64,000 bases of DNA from contig BJOX01000233.1 in NCBI GenBank assembly GCA_009731375.1, forward strand, positions 719,098 to 783,097, read 5' to 3'. Positions 33,187 through 46,375 of this stretch are shown piece after piece. The number at the start of each line of letters is the position of its first letter. Within the stretch, counting starts at the first letter, position 1. The stretch is from Paulinella micropora. Lineage: Eukaryota > Cercozoa > Imbricatea > Euglyphida. A program made the position numbers and the translations under genes. The notes beneath the pieces are model-generated. The model was given only the letters and a program-made list of their open reading frames with translations, made no database searches and was not told the origin of the DNA.

Positions 33187-33267
33187 GTACATACATACAT
33201 ACATACATATGTACATACGTACATACATACATTCATACATACATACATACATTCATACATACATACA

Positions 33268-33298
<31 letters not shown>

Positions 33299-33780
33299 GT
33301 ACATACGTACATATGCATACATACATACATACATACATGCATGCATGTATGCATGCATGCATGCGTGCATGCATGCATGCAAACATACATGCATACATAC
33401 AAACATACATACATACATACATACATACAGAGAGACATACATACATACATACATACATACATATGTGTACATACACATGCATACACACATACATACGTAC
33501 GCACACATACGTACATAGTCCCTCTATCTTAAAACATACATACATACATACATACATACATATGTACATACATGCACACATACATGCATGCATACATACA
33601 TACATAAATACATGCATACATACTATACATACATACATACATACATACACACATACATACATACATCTATAAATACATACAACATACATACATACAGACA
33701 TACAAACATACATACATGTATATACATACATACATGTATATACATACATACATACATATATATATGCATATATATATATG
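32866..33780. repeat. GT and ACAT simple-repeat array
   Basis: GT/GTCT tract (32,866-33,000), then about 750 bp of ACAT with TGCA and TATG variants, ending in TATATATGCA. Confidence 0.92.
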
Positions 33781-33781
33781 C

Positions 33782-34010
33782 AGCGTGATTGTGTGCATAG
33801 GATACGAGTATAGCTTTTAGCTTATAGAGAGAAAAGACACTTTGTGAGTGGTCGTGTCAAGAGTGACTAGCATGAGAGAGATAGTAAGCCTGCGGGTGAT
33901 TAATGAGTGTATGCACTATGAATGACGAGCAGCTAGCGCGATTGTGTGCATAGGACACGAGTATAGCTTTTAGCTTATAGAGAGAAAAGACACTTTGTGA
34001 GTGGTCGTGA
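33782..34010. repeat. Direct repeat of about 73 bp
   Basis: GCGTGATTGTGTGCATAGGA...GAGTGGTCGTG at 33,782-33,855 recurs at 33,938-34,010 with two differences; about 80 bp lie between. Confidence 0.85.
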
Positions 34011-37000
34011 GTAGAGCTGACGAAGGAGAGAGAAGAGCGACTGTGATTGAATTTATTGTTGTCGTGCTGCTGAATTGTATTAGTGTGTTGTGTGATTTTG
34101 TGCTGTACGGATGTGTGCGATATATGACCCGTGTTTCTACTATCATTTTGATTGTGTTGCATGTATGACACTTACGAATACATATGTACGTGCGTTGCGT
34201 TTTGTTTTCTTTGTGTTTACATGTTGTCCTTGTTTTTGTGTTGCTTTATCGCCGAATGCATGGTGTGTGGTGTCATGGTTACATAACTGTGCCAAGCATG
34301 CATGTCGTCCATCGTTATGATTGTTTGGTCATAAATGGTCAGAGTGGTCTTTCTTTCGATTGTATTTACCTATGTTCTGACGAGATGTAGTGTAAACTGT
34401 GTGCGTGACTGCACGAATGGGTTTGGATAGAGTTTCATTTTCTCTTTTCATCCTGTATGCCTATATGACTTGTACGACTTGTCTCAGTGTGAACGACGTG
34501 TTGACCAAACGCATGACATGTAATGTGATATGTGCTATGAGGCGGCGGCGAGAGTGAGGACAGAGATGAGGTAGAGGAGTGACAGTACAGAGATAGTAGG
34601 CTAAGGTAGCACAGAGCGAGTGAGTGATTGGTCGCTAGAAGAGTGCTTGGGAGACTTTGGCATTAATGCGGCTAAGAGTGTGTGAGGTACTAGCTAAGCT
34701 GAAAGGATTAGTGTCTTATGAGCGAGAATGATGAGCGCTTTGATGTGTGTTAGTGCCATGTGTGTGCACGCTTGCGTATTGAGTGGGGGACATGTGATGG
34801 GGCGTGTGACAGGAAAGGCATGCATGACCCATGTCGTTCTCCGCTTGTGTGTTGTGCTGTGGATGTTTGAATCAGTTGTGCGTGGGTTGCATGAGTTTGA
34901 TTCGTGTTCACATTTGTGATTATGTCGTGTTACACGTGTGTTGCGTTTGCGTATAACATGCAATGTGTGACGGTAAAGCGATATATACTGTGTGCGTGTA
35001 TCGTGAGCGACATAGAGGTGATGTTGTCGACGGAGAGAGTGAGAATGTTGTGTTCCACGTGTATTACGTTCGCGTATGAAACGTGTTGAGGTAAAGCGAT
35101 ATATACTGTATATGTGTATCGCGAGCGACATTGAACTCTGTGATTATTCATTCATTTTGTTTGTGAGTCGATGCTATGATTTCTCGGTACGAAGGTGGCG
35201 GAAAGAGTAATTTTCGTTGTCATGTTGCGCACAGAGAGTTGCGTAGAGTTTATGACAGTTCCGCGCGAGAGATATTTCTCGGTAACACTGCATTTTTCGG
35301 GATATAGCGTAGTGTGTGCATCTGTGACAATGTGAGTATCTTCTAGGGATTACCGTAGAATGATAGATTTGCTAGGCGTGAAACTAGTGATTTTTGAATT
35401 TTAAAGTAAATTGTTAGAAAAATTATTACCGCGTTCACGTAGCGATGTGCGGCGCCTTCCGGAAATTCTCGCAGTTGTGTTGTGTTGACGTGTCACGTAA
35501 AGCTAGTGAGAGTGTGTGGGGGCCAAGTGGTCTCATGCCATTTCTGTTCTTTTATAGGCAGACACGAGGTAGTGACTAGTCAGAGAGAGGGTATGCTTAG
35601 AGGCAAGGGCTAGGGTTCCATAGTGTGAGTCCTAGGTTAACCCGCCAGAGAGCACCACACCATGAGAGACAAGTGAGAGGATATTCCCCACAGGTTTTTC
35701 GTTGAGGGTGTGAAACCCGCATTAGAGTGTTCGGCCGAGAGGAGAGAGTATTTCTGCCTTTTTATTGCTGGGTAGAGCACATAGAGTTGCAAAAGAACCT
35801 GTATAGGCAGTAGGACAGAGTGTTCCTAATAGCATCGAGAGTCGACAGTGTCTACAGTGTTTTGTGCCATAGTGCCATTTGTTGTTTGTTGTATCACTTG
35901 TTTTGTATTATGTGTAAGCTTACTGCTTGTGGATGTTTTGCTTTACTCTTATCCCTTTTATATGACACTTATGCTTGGTTTTGATGGAGTATTTGCGCGA
36001 TAACTGCGTCATATCTTGATTGTTGTTGTCGTTTATGTTAATGGCTTCATGACCATACACATATATATTTTTACCACCTTTAGCAAGTATAGGAGGTAAA
36101 AAGGGGGTGATTAGTGTGAGACAGGCGAGAGCGAGTGAGCAAGTAAGTGCGAGCGAGCAAGGCAAGTGAGGACGAGAGAGCGCGAGTGAGAAGCATGCGA
36201 GGGCGAGCGATCGCGTGTGATGAGCGCTAGTGCAAGTGATGTGGTGGTGAGGGCGTAATGAGAACGAGTGTGAGTGCACGAGAGAGAAGCACGAGAGTTT
36301 TTGATGCCCAGTGACCTTGTTCATTTATATCATTTCCGTGTGTGTGAAGCGATTGGTGTATATTGAACAAGGTGAGAATAGTACTGCCAGAGAGTTTTAG
36401 GGAGTGCGAGAACTAGCGAGCAGGGTACACAGTGGCTAGTGAGCATAGAGGACTCATTTTATGAGACCATGCTATATTCTCAAGTCATAATGCCTTGTAC
36501 ATTTTTGCATCGTTTTCTGCTTTTCCTTGTATTGTTCTTTTTGACTTAAGCGTTTTCTATGCTATTGTTATTTGTAGTTAATTGTTTTAATGTGCATGGT
36601 ATACATTTGTCATTTGCGAAGTATATTTGTTACACCATACACATTACCCTCATTCACACTATATATGCTTAGCTGCAGAACATATTTTTCAATGTGTTAT
36701 CATAATCGATGTCTGTTTGTATGACGCTGTCGTTTTACTCATAGCTTTGCCGATGTCTTGACTCATACATACTTGGCCAGCAATAATAGTTGTGTATAGA
36801 GCTGGGGGGGGGGGGGGGGGGGGGNNNNNNNNNNGCTGATGATGTTCGTCATAGAGATATTAGCTGTTGACAGGCGAAGTCAAATTAGCTGATAGCCCGT
36901 AAAGCCTAGAGTGTGATGGTAGGCTGAGCGTAGGGGGTGATATTACTGACAGAGATTCTGAATAGACGTTTTGAGATGGATGTGTCAATGTTGTCGTATG

Positions 37001-38700
37001 CGTGTTGTGTGTTTTAATTAATATTTCGCTTATGTTATGGCAATATTATACATACAGTCACTTATTACTATGCTCCGTACCCCAATGCGTTGTGTTGACT
37101 CATTATGTCTTTATCATTCATCTTTCATTTTTGCTTGTATTGCATGATTTTATCTGCATATTCTTTTGCTTACTCTTTGATTTAACGTTGAGGGAGTAGT
37201 TCAGACGAGCTACCTGCGCTATTTCAGTTTTGGTTTATAGTTAGAGCATAACTAGTCATTAGAGAGCATGAAGAACTAATGAAGATAGAATTCATGATTA
37301 TGAGCGGCTTATGTAATGATTATGATGGCATATGGTCATAGAGCTCGGGGGGGGGGGGGGGGGGGGGNNNNNNNNNNGTGAGCGTGAGAGCTAGTGACTA
37401 AATATGGAGAGCGTCTAATGTGTCTTTGTCATCATGTTCCTTTTGTGTTGTTTCATTCTTTTTCTTTTCCTATACATACGAGATGACAAATGAGGGAGTT
37501 GATCGGCCCTTGGGCTGCCATTCTGATCCTCACACCAATTTTTTTTTCAAAGTTAGCAATCATAGTAATCTTACATTGTGTACTGTTTGTTTTGTTACGC
37601 ACACTGTCTGATATATGATTGATCTTGCGTTGCTTGTTGCTTTTGCTTCATATGCTAACCATATATTTCTTGTTCTTATCATTGTGTCGTTTTATTCGTT
37701 TATCCCTTCAATTTGTAAGTTTTTCCGAACGATAACCATCTACGGGAAGCGCTTGAAAAATTTGAATTTGATTTATACATATACATATGTGTTACTTGAA
37801 CTTATCGCTGAATCATGAGCCGTCATAGAGCCATGGACAACAATAATAATTCTAATGAGATTATCCTGTTGGAAATCCATTTTCTTAACTTCGCCGTTAT
37901 GAAATTTGGATTTCGGGGGATGCGTTATTCCCATAGAATTATTAAATTCAGTTTTAGTCAAGTAGTAGTACTAATAATTTTATCTTAAGTTAGACGGATG
38001 CAATCAATTGCCTTGTCACTATTACTTAATTTCAGTCCTGAACTTTAGTATTTCCATACTATTACCTTTATTAAGTAGTTCGTCTTATTTTCTGGAATGT
38101 CTGAACCAGCACCTAGTGTAGTTCCAGTTTTGAGTAGTGACGTGTTACTTTTTCCTTCCTTTCATCAAAGGGCAATGACTGATTAAAGATTGCCACGGTC
38201 TCTGTATTCAGACTTGTCTTTTTATTAACACTAGTAATATTGTGACCGTGACCGGACACTTGGCTTCACCGCCAAGAACCCTACTAACCTCTGTATAACC
38301 GCAAAGCATTAACTGCTTAAAGAAAAATGGTGTCAGAGGATCCTATACACATAACTAGTTTCTGGTGTGTAAGGAACACCGTGCCATAATGAATGAAGAA
38401 CTGCGTAAGAATTCAGTTCACTGAGTTTCAAGGAACATATGAATATACTTGAAGTTTCATTAAAGTAGCATTTGTACAGTATATGCTGAGCCTGCAATTT
38501 CAAAGTGAAAACCGGTCGTAATGAATCAAAGCAAAAATGAAAAAATCGTCATAGGAGTTATATTATTTATCAAATGATGCTGGAAAGTAGTTAATTTATT
38601 AATAACTGGCATCTATGTTCACTAGTTGATCATTCCTGACCTTTCAGTTGTGGCGGCTTATTTTTTTGTGTGTCTAAAAATATAAAGTCAGACGTTTTTT
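34011..38700. other. No gene recognised
   Basis: GT-rich sequence with short duplications, such as GTAAAGCGATATATACTGT at about 34,973 and 35,091 and GAGCGAGCAAG motifs near 36,130-36,230. PolyG runs lead into 10-N gaps at 36,825-36,834 and 37,368-37,377. No ORF has a protein-like composition. It may be non-coding or the untranslated parts of an old element. Confidence 0.4.
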
Positions 38701-38705
38701 GAAGC

Positions 38706-39098
38706 ATGACTCTTGAAACTCGAGAAGGCAGTGACCTTGTGTGCATTTCAGGAGGTCTGTGCACATGTTCTGAGGCTTGGAATCATAGCATCACAATAAA
38801 CAAAAACATCATTTTCAACAATAAAATTGAAAGGAGCGATGCGCTCTCATCGATTTTCAAAGTGATGTTTTGGTCAGACATACCATCGAAAAATCGCGGT
38901 GTGAAATCTCAGTGTGTATTCAAATTACCAAGGACAGGCTTTGTGAATTTTATCAGACTGAGCACATTAACGACCGGCCAAAACCTTACCGTTGATAAGT
39001 CACTCTTTTTGACCGGTTCATCAGATTCTCCTCTGCACGACGTTTCGACTTCACTGACTAGTTTTCGATTCCGTTCAGAAATGATTTCAAACGATTAA
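38706..39098 (+). other. Uncharacterised 130-codon ORF
   Basis: Starts MTLETREGSDLVCISGGLCT and ends SEMISND. Composition is ordinary, with no motif I recognise. Its last 35 bases belong to dispersed repeat C, which argues for chance or decay. Confidence 0.18.
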
Positions 39099-39225
39099 GT
39101 CAAATATCTTTTCAGAAAAGATTGACTATTGCCTTTTTCCTCATATATTACCTTTTTCTGATTTCCCGTGAAACCACATTTTACGGTAAATTTTAAGACA
39201 AGGAAATACACCGAAGAACGAAATG
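39065..39225. repeat. Dispersed repeat, family C copy 2
   Basis: Matches 15,945-16,120: CGTTCAGAAATGATTTCAAA, CTATTGCC, TGATTTCCCGTGAA and ACGGTAAATTT in the same order. Confidence 0.6.
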
Positions 39226-39860
39226 TTTTTCCGTTCCCAGTCATTTTCGTTTAGAGGCTTCCCAAATAGATTTGGGAATTTTCAAGTCCAACAACCCGAC
39301 ACTATCCGTTTAATGACTGTTAACTTGAAGACTCGCGACACTATCCGTTTGAGAACTGGAGACCTCACAATCTACGTTCTACACTGATCGTACGTTGCAC
39401 CCAAGCCTGCAATGAGTTCGAAATTATGTAAATAAACGAAGTGACCTTTCCACTATTTACTTGTATTTCACCTGCTCATCCTGAGTCAGGACTCAAAGCA
39501 GCCATAGTGTTCTTATTATTAATAAGAGTTCGTTGTATCTGCCTACTTGAAGAGTTATATACAAACTCACAATTTACGTGTATTAAGTATACAAACAGAT
39601 TTAGACATTCTATAGTCCTATGCAAATTGATTTCTAATCACAAAACATAACTTTCAATTTTTTCATTGCAAAAAAATACCACCAAACACTAAGTAAGCTT
39701 TGGGAAGCTACCCATCGTGGAACCTTTACCGACCCCTTTCAGGATCTATCCGGGCTACCTAGCAAGACTATCAACGCAGTATGGAAACGCACTTTAATAA
39801 CTCGTATAAATAAAGAACTGACTCCTTGACTTCCACGTCACAGAATGACTAACTTAGGTA

Positions 39861-39968
39861 CAGGTCTTACTCCTATTCAGTTAACATTGGCATTATTGAC
39901 TGTCCGGCCTATTGACAAATCAACTACCTAAGTAACGGTGAATTAAATTGAAATAGTGATCACCAACG
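39861..39968 (-). repeat. Terminal direct repeat (3' LTR-like)
   Basis: CAGGTCTTACTCCTATTCAG ... GATCACCAACG; the partner is 47,285-47,392. Confidence 0.72.
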
Positions 39969-40249
39969 CTCCCCCTTAGTTATTTGTCAATATTATAACT
40001 ACGGTCATAAATGTCTTTTAGTTCTTAAGCAAATGAAAAATTTGCAAGCGCTTCCCGTAAGGGGTATATAAAGTCACTAAAAACTATATATATAAAACGT
40101 TAGGGGTGTGAGGAAACAAGTGAAAAGAAAGAGAAGCGAGCTGTATGCGATAAAATAAAGTTGTCCGAAGTCCCGCGCCACCAGTCGCCGCAAATATGTG
40201 GTAGGCCCGCCACCGGCCACCCGAGTGTCCCACGGCCGCACCTGGAGCG

Positions 40250-40528
40250 CTAATCCACGTCTAAACGTAGCCTGTCGCTATCGTACCCTTCTGAATCTTC
40301 CACTTGGTCTTCTTCAAATTCTGAGTCTTCTTGAGCCTGATCGTCATGCTCTTCAGCGTCCTCTGCTCGAAGTTCCTCGATAAGCTGTCGTGGATATCTT
40401 CCATGTTTCAACTTCATGAGCTCCGGCCTGTTGACTTTCCACTCCTCGTACTGATCGACGAGGTGATCGAATGGCAAATAGTCTAGCCAGGTCATCGTTC
40501 TTAAGCTCCACAGTCTCCAGTCCGCCAT
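40250..40528 (-). CDS. Extra acidic ORF downstream of copia pol
   Basis: A 92-residue ORF starting MADWRLWSLRTMTWLDYLPF, with a middle WKVNRPELMKLKHGRYPRQL and a very acidic tail (EEHDDQAQEDSEFEEDQ). It lies between the end of pol and the 3' terminal repeat, where copia elements normally have nothing. It may be an accessory or captured gene; function unknown. It is intact although gag-pol is not. Confidence 0.4.
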   Translation of the reverse strand: MADWRLWSLRTMTWLDYLPFDHLVDQYEEWKVNRPELMKLKHGRYPRQLIEELRAEDAEEHDDQAQEDSEFEEDQVEDSEGYDSDRLRLDVD

Positions 40529-40602
40529 CGGTGAATAAATATTAAAGCTAATCAACTTACACAAACGAAAACAAAACACAAAACATAGGTGAACACCCGT
40601 AG

Positions 40603-41628
40603 TCATTCCGGTTCACCCGGAATGATAACCGTAAATTTGTTGAACAAATAAGTAAACTGCTCGCGCGGTAACGGTTTAGTGAGTAAATCTCCTATCTGCT
40701 TTTTAGTTCCTACCTTTATGAACTTTATTTCTCCATCTCTCTGAAGGTGATGAATGAAGTGTAATTCGAGAGGCAAATGTTTGGTGCGGGGTCCGGATAA
40801 TCCTCTTTCACCCGCGAGAATTGTTTGCGAATTATTTTCAAAAATTTCTACTGCACCTTTTTGCTGAATTCCGAGTTCCTGTCTGACATGGCCTATTGCC
40901 AGTCCTTCTCTTATGCATTCAGCAGCAGCGTAAATTTCCGCGTCATTTGAACTAAGTGCTATCCTACTCTGTCTTTTTGAAAGCCAACCTATCGGGTCTT
41001 CTCCCCGCAAAATTATAAAACCCGTGCGAGACTTACCCGTTTTCAAACAGACTTTATGGGCGGCATCGGGCCACAAAGTGACCTTAGGGTAGGACGTACC
41101 CTTTTGAACGGATTTTGGCCCGTTAAATGCTATACCGCGAAAAGACTTGATTAAATAGCATATGATTCTGCCTAACATATCGTAAGTTACTCCCTTATCT
41201 ATGGTTTGCATGACGCTTGCAGCGTTAAGAGCTTGTTCGATATCTGGTCTTGTCATCTTGGCTAAATAAAGCAAACTGCCTACTATGCTCGGAATAGACA
41301 TTTTACGCAAAGCTGCATCTTCCGACATTGCTTCCGGTGTTTGGACTACTGCTGGGGTACTGACCGGACGAGAATTTGCGTATCCTGTCTCACGTAAAAT
41401 TTGCGATTGGTAGTTTCTTAGGTGCAAAACAATTCTGCCTTTCTCATGCACTATCTCTATACCTTTGAATTCCTTTGCGACTCCTAACCTTTTGAGTGGG
41501 TAGTACCGTTCTAACTCAGACGCGAATTTATCATAAGCTTCTTTGTTAGGTGAGGAAAATATCAAATCATCCACGTGAAATACATTATCGCTTCTCTTAT
41601 AGGCTTGTCTTTCTCTACGAACATGCAT
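40603..41628 (-). pseudogene. copia reverse transcriptase (second half) and RNase H
   Basis: Holds the VDD catalytic motif (FHVDDLIF), the thumb region, and RNase H with LWPDAAH, SRTGFI, WLSKRQSRIALSS and NDAEIYAA. The C-terminus has the usual KxIGDLLTKPLP. It lies in a different frame from the first half of the RT (41,562-42,140), so a frameshift just before VDD breaks the protein. Confidence 0.85.
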
Positions 41629-42140
41629 AAGTCGGAGTCTAACAACCTAAATCCTAGCTTTACTAACTTAGGGGCTAGTATGTCATACCACCTTCTACCT
41701 GCCTGAGGCGCACTATATAACGCTCCATCAACACGCAATATCATCCCCTTTTTGCCCTCTCTATCCATTGCTTCAGGTGGGTAGGCAAATACTGGATCTT
41801 GCATGCGGGCATTTAAGTAAGCATTTTTGAAATCAATTCCGTAAAGCTTATTACCATGCCAGGCAGTTAGTTTGGCAAGCATGAGCAGTGAGCGATGTGA
41901 GGCACAAGGGACAAACAATTGATCAGGGTTGAAACTAACTCCTGGCTCTAACATGTCTCCTCTTAAAGCTAATCTAGACTTAACAAACCTCCTCCCGTTC
42001 TCGTCTATCTTTACTTTGTGAACCCATGTGAGCCTAACTATCTTGCTAAAACCGGCCTTTCTGGCTTCGCTATAGTTAACCCATGTGTATGTCTTAAAGT
42101 CCTTAAGAGACTGAATCTCTTTCTTCATGCCCTCTAACAT
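41562..42140 (-). pseudogene. copia reverse transcriptase (first half)
   Basis: RVT_2-type sequence: WVHKVKIDENG, KSRLALRGD, YGIDFKNAYLNA and GALYSAPQAGRRWYD. It ends by frameshift against the next segment. Confidence 0.85.
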
Positions 42141-42478
42141 TCTTTCGCTGTCAATCCCTGCTCTGCTATCTCTTTAGGCACACGAATGTTAAAATAAAAC
42201 AAAAGTTCATTTGGGTCATTCATGCATCTGTCATAACATAACATAGCACTCTCCAACTCTCCAGCAGGCAATACGGACTCTCCCTCACTTACCTTGTACT
42301 TATTGATATAAGAATCTAGCATCTTTTCTAGTCTGTCCTCAAATTGAAAAAAGTGAGATGGCTTAGGTTGTTTTCTAACTTTTAACCTCTCTTTGGGGGC
42401 ACACTTCTGCTTCACTATGCCTGTGCGCACTTTACTCTCCCAGCCCTCTCCGTATGTCTTCTCTGCCCACTCGTCTCC

Positions 42479-43996
42479 TCACTCTTTTGCAAGAACTCTC
42501 ACTCTCACTTCCTCTAGTTTCTGAACCTCAACTACTTGTTCTTTTCGTTTTAGTTCACTATGCAGTCGTGATGGTGGTTGTTGTGCTTGTGGTGGTTGTT
42601 GTTGTGCCTGTCGTCTTATTCGTTTCCCTTCTTGAACTATGTTAGCTTCTGTGATCTTGTCACTCTGCTCCCATGTTCTTCCTTTACTAGGTTGCTCACT
42701 CTCTTCATATGCTCTCTGATGCTGTGCTTGAGGGTCAGATGCATCTGTGAGTGCGTGTGCATGTCCTAGTCCTGTGATGTTTGTCTGTTGGGTTGTGTCG
42801 GTGGGATGGGGTGCAGCTGTCGGTGTGGTGTCGATGTCCTGTGTTGAAAAGCTATCTTGTGTTTGTGTGTGTTTGTGATCTATGCTGACTCCCCCTGTGT
42901 CCCCTCCATACTCCCCCTGTCCTTGTTGACTATCTGACTGACTAACGTCATCGACATTGTCGTATGTGTCGTCATCGTCATGAGTCTGTGTCGTGTCCTC
43001 TTGTGTGTGGGTGGTGGTGATTGTGGTGGTGGTGGGTGTGGAGTATGTTTGTTCAACATCGTCATCCTTACTCTCACTCTCCCCCTCAGCTACATCCTCA
43101 TCCCACTTGACTGTCCTTTCTGGATGTGCTTCTTTCCCTATCACGTACGGGTTAAACCGCATGTTTCTGACTCCTGTTACTAATTTCCTACCGTCCCACA
43201 CTCTATACAACTCTCTAAATAAGTCATATCCTGCTAGCATAACTTTCTTTCCTCTAAACTGTCCTTTTCTACCCTTGCCTGTATACATCACTCCCATGCA
43301 GCCTATCGGTCTAAGGTGTTTTAAAAACGGTTTCCTTCCCAATAACTGCTCAAATGGGGACATCCCCTTCCTAGGTCCTTGGGTGGCAGGCAAAATGTTA
43401 TGCAGAGTGGTTGCCGAATGCTCCATCTCTGCCCAGAAAGAAATGGGCAGGTGGGCATGGTAACGCATGGCTCTTGCGGTCCCAGCCGTAAGGTCATTGG
43501 CTTTTTCAGCGATAGGGTTACCATCTTTGTCCCCCGTTGCTGACGTTTCCCAAATAAACTGACTAGGCTTGCGCCACTCGATCACCTCTTTCGGGACATC
43601 AAACTCTTGATCGCATCTAATTTCTTGTAATTTGTTTCCTGTCTGTCTCTCATAAAATGCTACCGCCTGCTTAATGCAGTCAATAAATTCGTTCTTATGC
43701 GCAAGATAATAATCCTTAATAAACAACGAGTAATCGTCCGTGACCAAAAATTTGTGTCTCTTACAGTGTATTGACCGTGCTGACCACGTTCCGGTGTCTA
43801 TGTGTAATACTACTCCTGGCTTACTAGCTCTCTCTATCTTATTAACTTTAAACCTAGGCAACTGCTTTGCCTTACCTATCATGCATGATTCGCAAAATTC
43901 TACTTTCTTCTCATCTCCTACTAGCTTTATGCCTAATGCATTTGCTGATGCTCTCATCTTCTTAATGCTATAGTGTCCACATGCATAATGGAACAA
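42479..43996 (-). pseudogene. copia integrase
   Basis: An HHCC-like zinc region (H3, H8, C35, C38 of this ORF) is followed by the catalytic core with D67 (HIDTG), D129 (RCDQE) and E164 (AEKAN). The last two are 35 residues apart, the DD(35)E spacing. A long T/Q/D-rich linker with TTTTITTTHTQEDTTQTHDD follows. A stop separates it from the RT segment. Confidence 0.85.
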
Positions 43997-44152
43997 TTCT
44001 ATATCTACCTTTCTAATCGCACCAGGCTTGCAGGGATAAGACGCATACAGCGTTACCTCCTCTGTTTTGCCTTCTGTCTGCCTACGCTTCTTTCTTTCTC
44101 TCCTGGGGTTTCCCTTTTACCCCACCACATCTCTTTTCTTATTCTGTGGGGG

Positions 44153-44782
44153 TTAATAACGCTCATTTATGTCTAATGGAGTGTCAAATTCATCGTCCCA
44201 TCTGTAAAGAAGGGCTGACATGAGCCTACCTCTTGCAAGTACGTCTTTCCCCTCTAATCTTATGGGGTGTTTGAGTATGACTAGCTGTCCATTTTGGTGA
44301 ATGATTGACCGGTGATGGGTATTATCCATCCTGCCGGTTGAGGCAATATTCACGGGTAACCTGGCGTCAAGGAGCATTGGTCTTGACACCGTAATTGGTC
44401 TACCGTGTCCGTTGATACGCGTCACTCTTGCCGTCCCCTCCTGTCCTATCTCACACTCTCCATTACCTGTAATTAGCTTGACAGGAGGTACGGACTTAAT
44501 GTCGTGTAACATTTCAGGGTTGCATGCTATGTCTCGAGACGACCCGCTATCCTGAACTATCATGCTTTTTCTGTCTCGCCCCCCTTCCCCATTTAACACT
44601 AGTGCGTAGTTCTGCTTGCTGTTCTTGTGTTGTGATGGTGCTGGTGGTTGTGAGGTGTTGCTGTTTTGGGTCTGTGTTGGTGAGGATAGTGTTGTGCGTG
44701 CTGCGTGTGCTATATACACTCCCTCTATCGCTCTCACCACATCTTTCAAGAACTTATCTAGCACTAACTTCCCCTCACTCAC
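44153..44782 (-). pseudogene. copia protease region
   Basis: The aspartic protease signature DSG lies in MIVQDSGSSRDIACNPEML (residues 78-80 of this segment), followed by the expected hydrophobic strands. Same frame as integrase but separated by a stop. Confidence 0.75.
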
Positions 44783-44812
44783 TCTCTTTACCTCACCACT
44801 GCTTTCCCTAAA

Positions 44813-46263
44813 TTAAATGCATGTTGTTGTGAGTTGTTGAGCGAGCTGTCCTATGTCTTTGAAAGTGATGATGGGTGGCGTGTTGGTGTGTGGTTGGGCT
44901 TGAGGTGTTGGACCTGTTTGTGGTGTCGGGGTTGCTGCTGCGCCTTCCCACCGCTTCCCCTTGGCCTCCCCGGTCCCTACGGCAACACTGGGCAGTCCGG
45001 CAAATGCCGGACTCCCACTCTTAGCGTGAGTCTTCTTGATGATGCCATGTTTCTCAAAATATTTCTTAACATGGCCTTTCCGCGTAAATACCAGAAATTC
45101 CGGGTCAACATCATCATCATCCAAGCATGATGCCATTGCCATATCATGTCTGATCTCATCAGAACAGTTAGAGTCATTCTCACTATCATAGCATGATTCC
45201 TCCATCTCTTCTTCTCCTTCTTCTTCCTCACTGCTCTCTCTTTGCATTGGTGTGTCATCTGTTTGCGTGACATGTGCGGATGACGCGGTGTGAGGTGTTT
45301 GTGTGGTGGAGGTGTGTTTCTGCGGTGATGTCTCTAGACGCCTACTCCCCCTCACTTCCCTTTTCACTCCTTTTTGCTCACTCTCTCCCTCCCTCTGTGG
45401 AGATTGGTTGGTGAATGTGAGGTTGTGTGGTATGACTATCCCTCGTGCTTTTGCATCCTCACGCAAACCAATCTCATCAGGGTAGTAAGGGGATTAGGGG
45501 GGACGGAGGTCTGGGCTGACAGCTAAGTCAAGTAAAGGATACTCTTTGTCCTGCTTTTTCGCATGATAACCGCAAAATAATCCATATGTCAACCTAGAAG
45601 CTTGCATAGCATTTGGACTCCTCTTGTCTTTTTCAAGAGAGATCTGACAAGGACTGTTCTTTTTATTCTTGCCGTGACACTTAATGGACCTCGGTCTCTC
45701 TTTGCTATACCTCTCAATGGTTGTCAGAGGTGTTTTGGAAACGGGGTTTTGGTGCTGTGGGGTGTTTGTGGAGGTGTCCTTTGTTAGCTGACTCTGAGAG
45801 CGTGAGATTGGTGTGGCGGAGGGACTCCGTCACTTCTATTTGTCGACAGGGGATGAACACCTGGCTCAATCTGAGGTTCCCCAGACTCGACATTCGCTCT
45901 CTCCCTGCCTCTCTCTTTGTCAGGGGTTTCCCCAGGGTCGTCTAGGACATCTCCCCCCATGAAGACGAGCAAAGCGTCACTATCTGTCTCTGTGTTCCCC
46001 TCTTGTTCTTCCTCTCTAATGAGGTTCATGTCTTTGTCCTTGAGAGACTTTTTGTGCTTATTGCTGTGAGGTTTTCCCTTTTTCTTTTTATTATCGTTCT
46101 TGTCTTCACTCGCTTGATTTTTCTTACGGGTTAGCTGGGCAATACTTCTTGGTATGATCTTTCTCATTACACTCGTAACAAGTGACTTTGAGCCACCATT
46201 CTTCCTTCTTCTTGAATTTTCTGTACTTGCCCTTACCTCCTTCGTCCTCATCTCCCTTATCAC
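44813..46263 (-). pseudogene. copia gag-pol linker, low complexity
   Basis: Two open segments (44,813-45,466 and 45,784-46,263, different frames) rich in K, E, D, S and T, with EEEEGEEEMEE and CLDDDDVDPEF. No domain recognised. Confidence 0.5.
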
Positions 46264-46375
46264 CTGCTAAGAGGTTTGTCTCCCTCTTCTGCCTCGTGGG
46301 CTTTTCAGGTCTTCCTCTCTTCTCCTCTCCACTTATCCTTTCTCCACAACGCCCATGTGTCTCTTGCACTGTCAA
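46124..46375 (-). pseudogene. copia gag zinc knuckle
   Basis: CYECNEKDHTKKYC (46,139-46,180) fits C-x2-C-x4-H-x4-C, the nucleic-acid-binding knuckle of gag. It is out of frame with the gag segment before it. Confidence 0.85.

Noticed and set aside
35600-35640. Telomere-like CTAGGGTT
   Set aside because: A single occurrence, not a repeat array.
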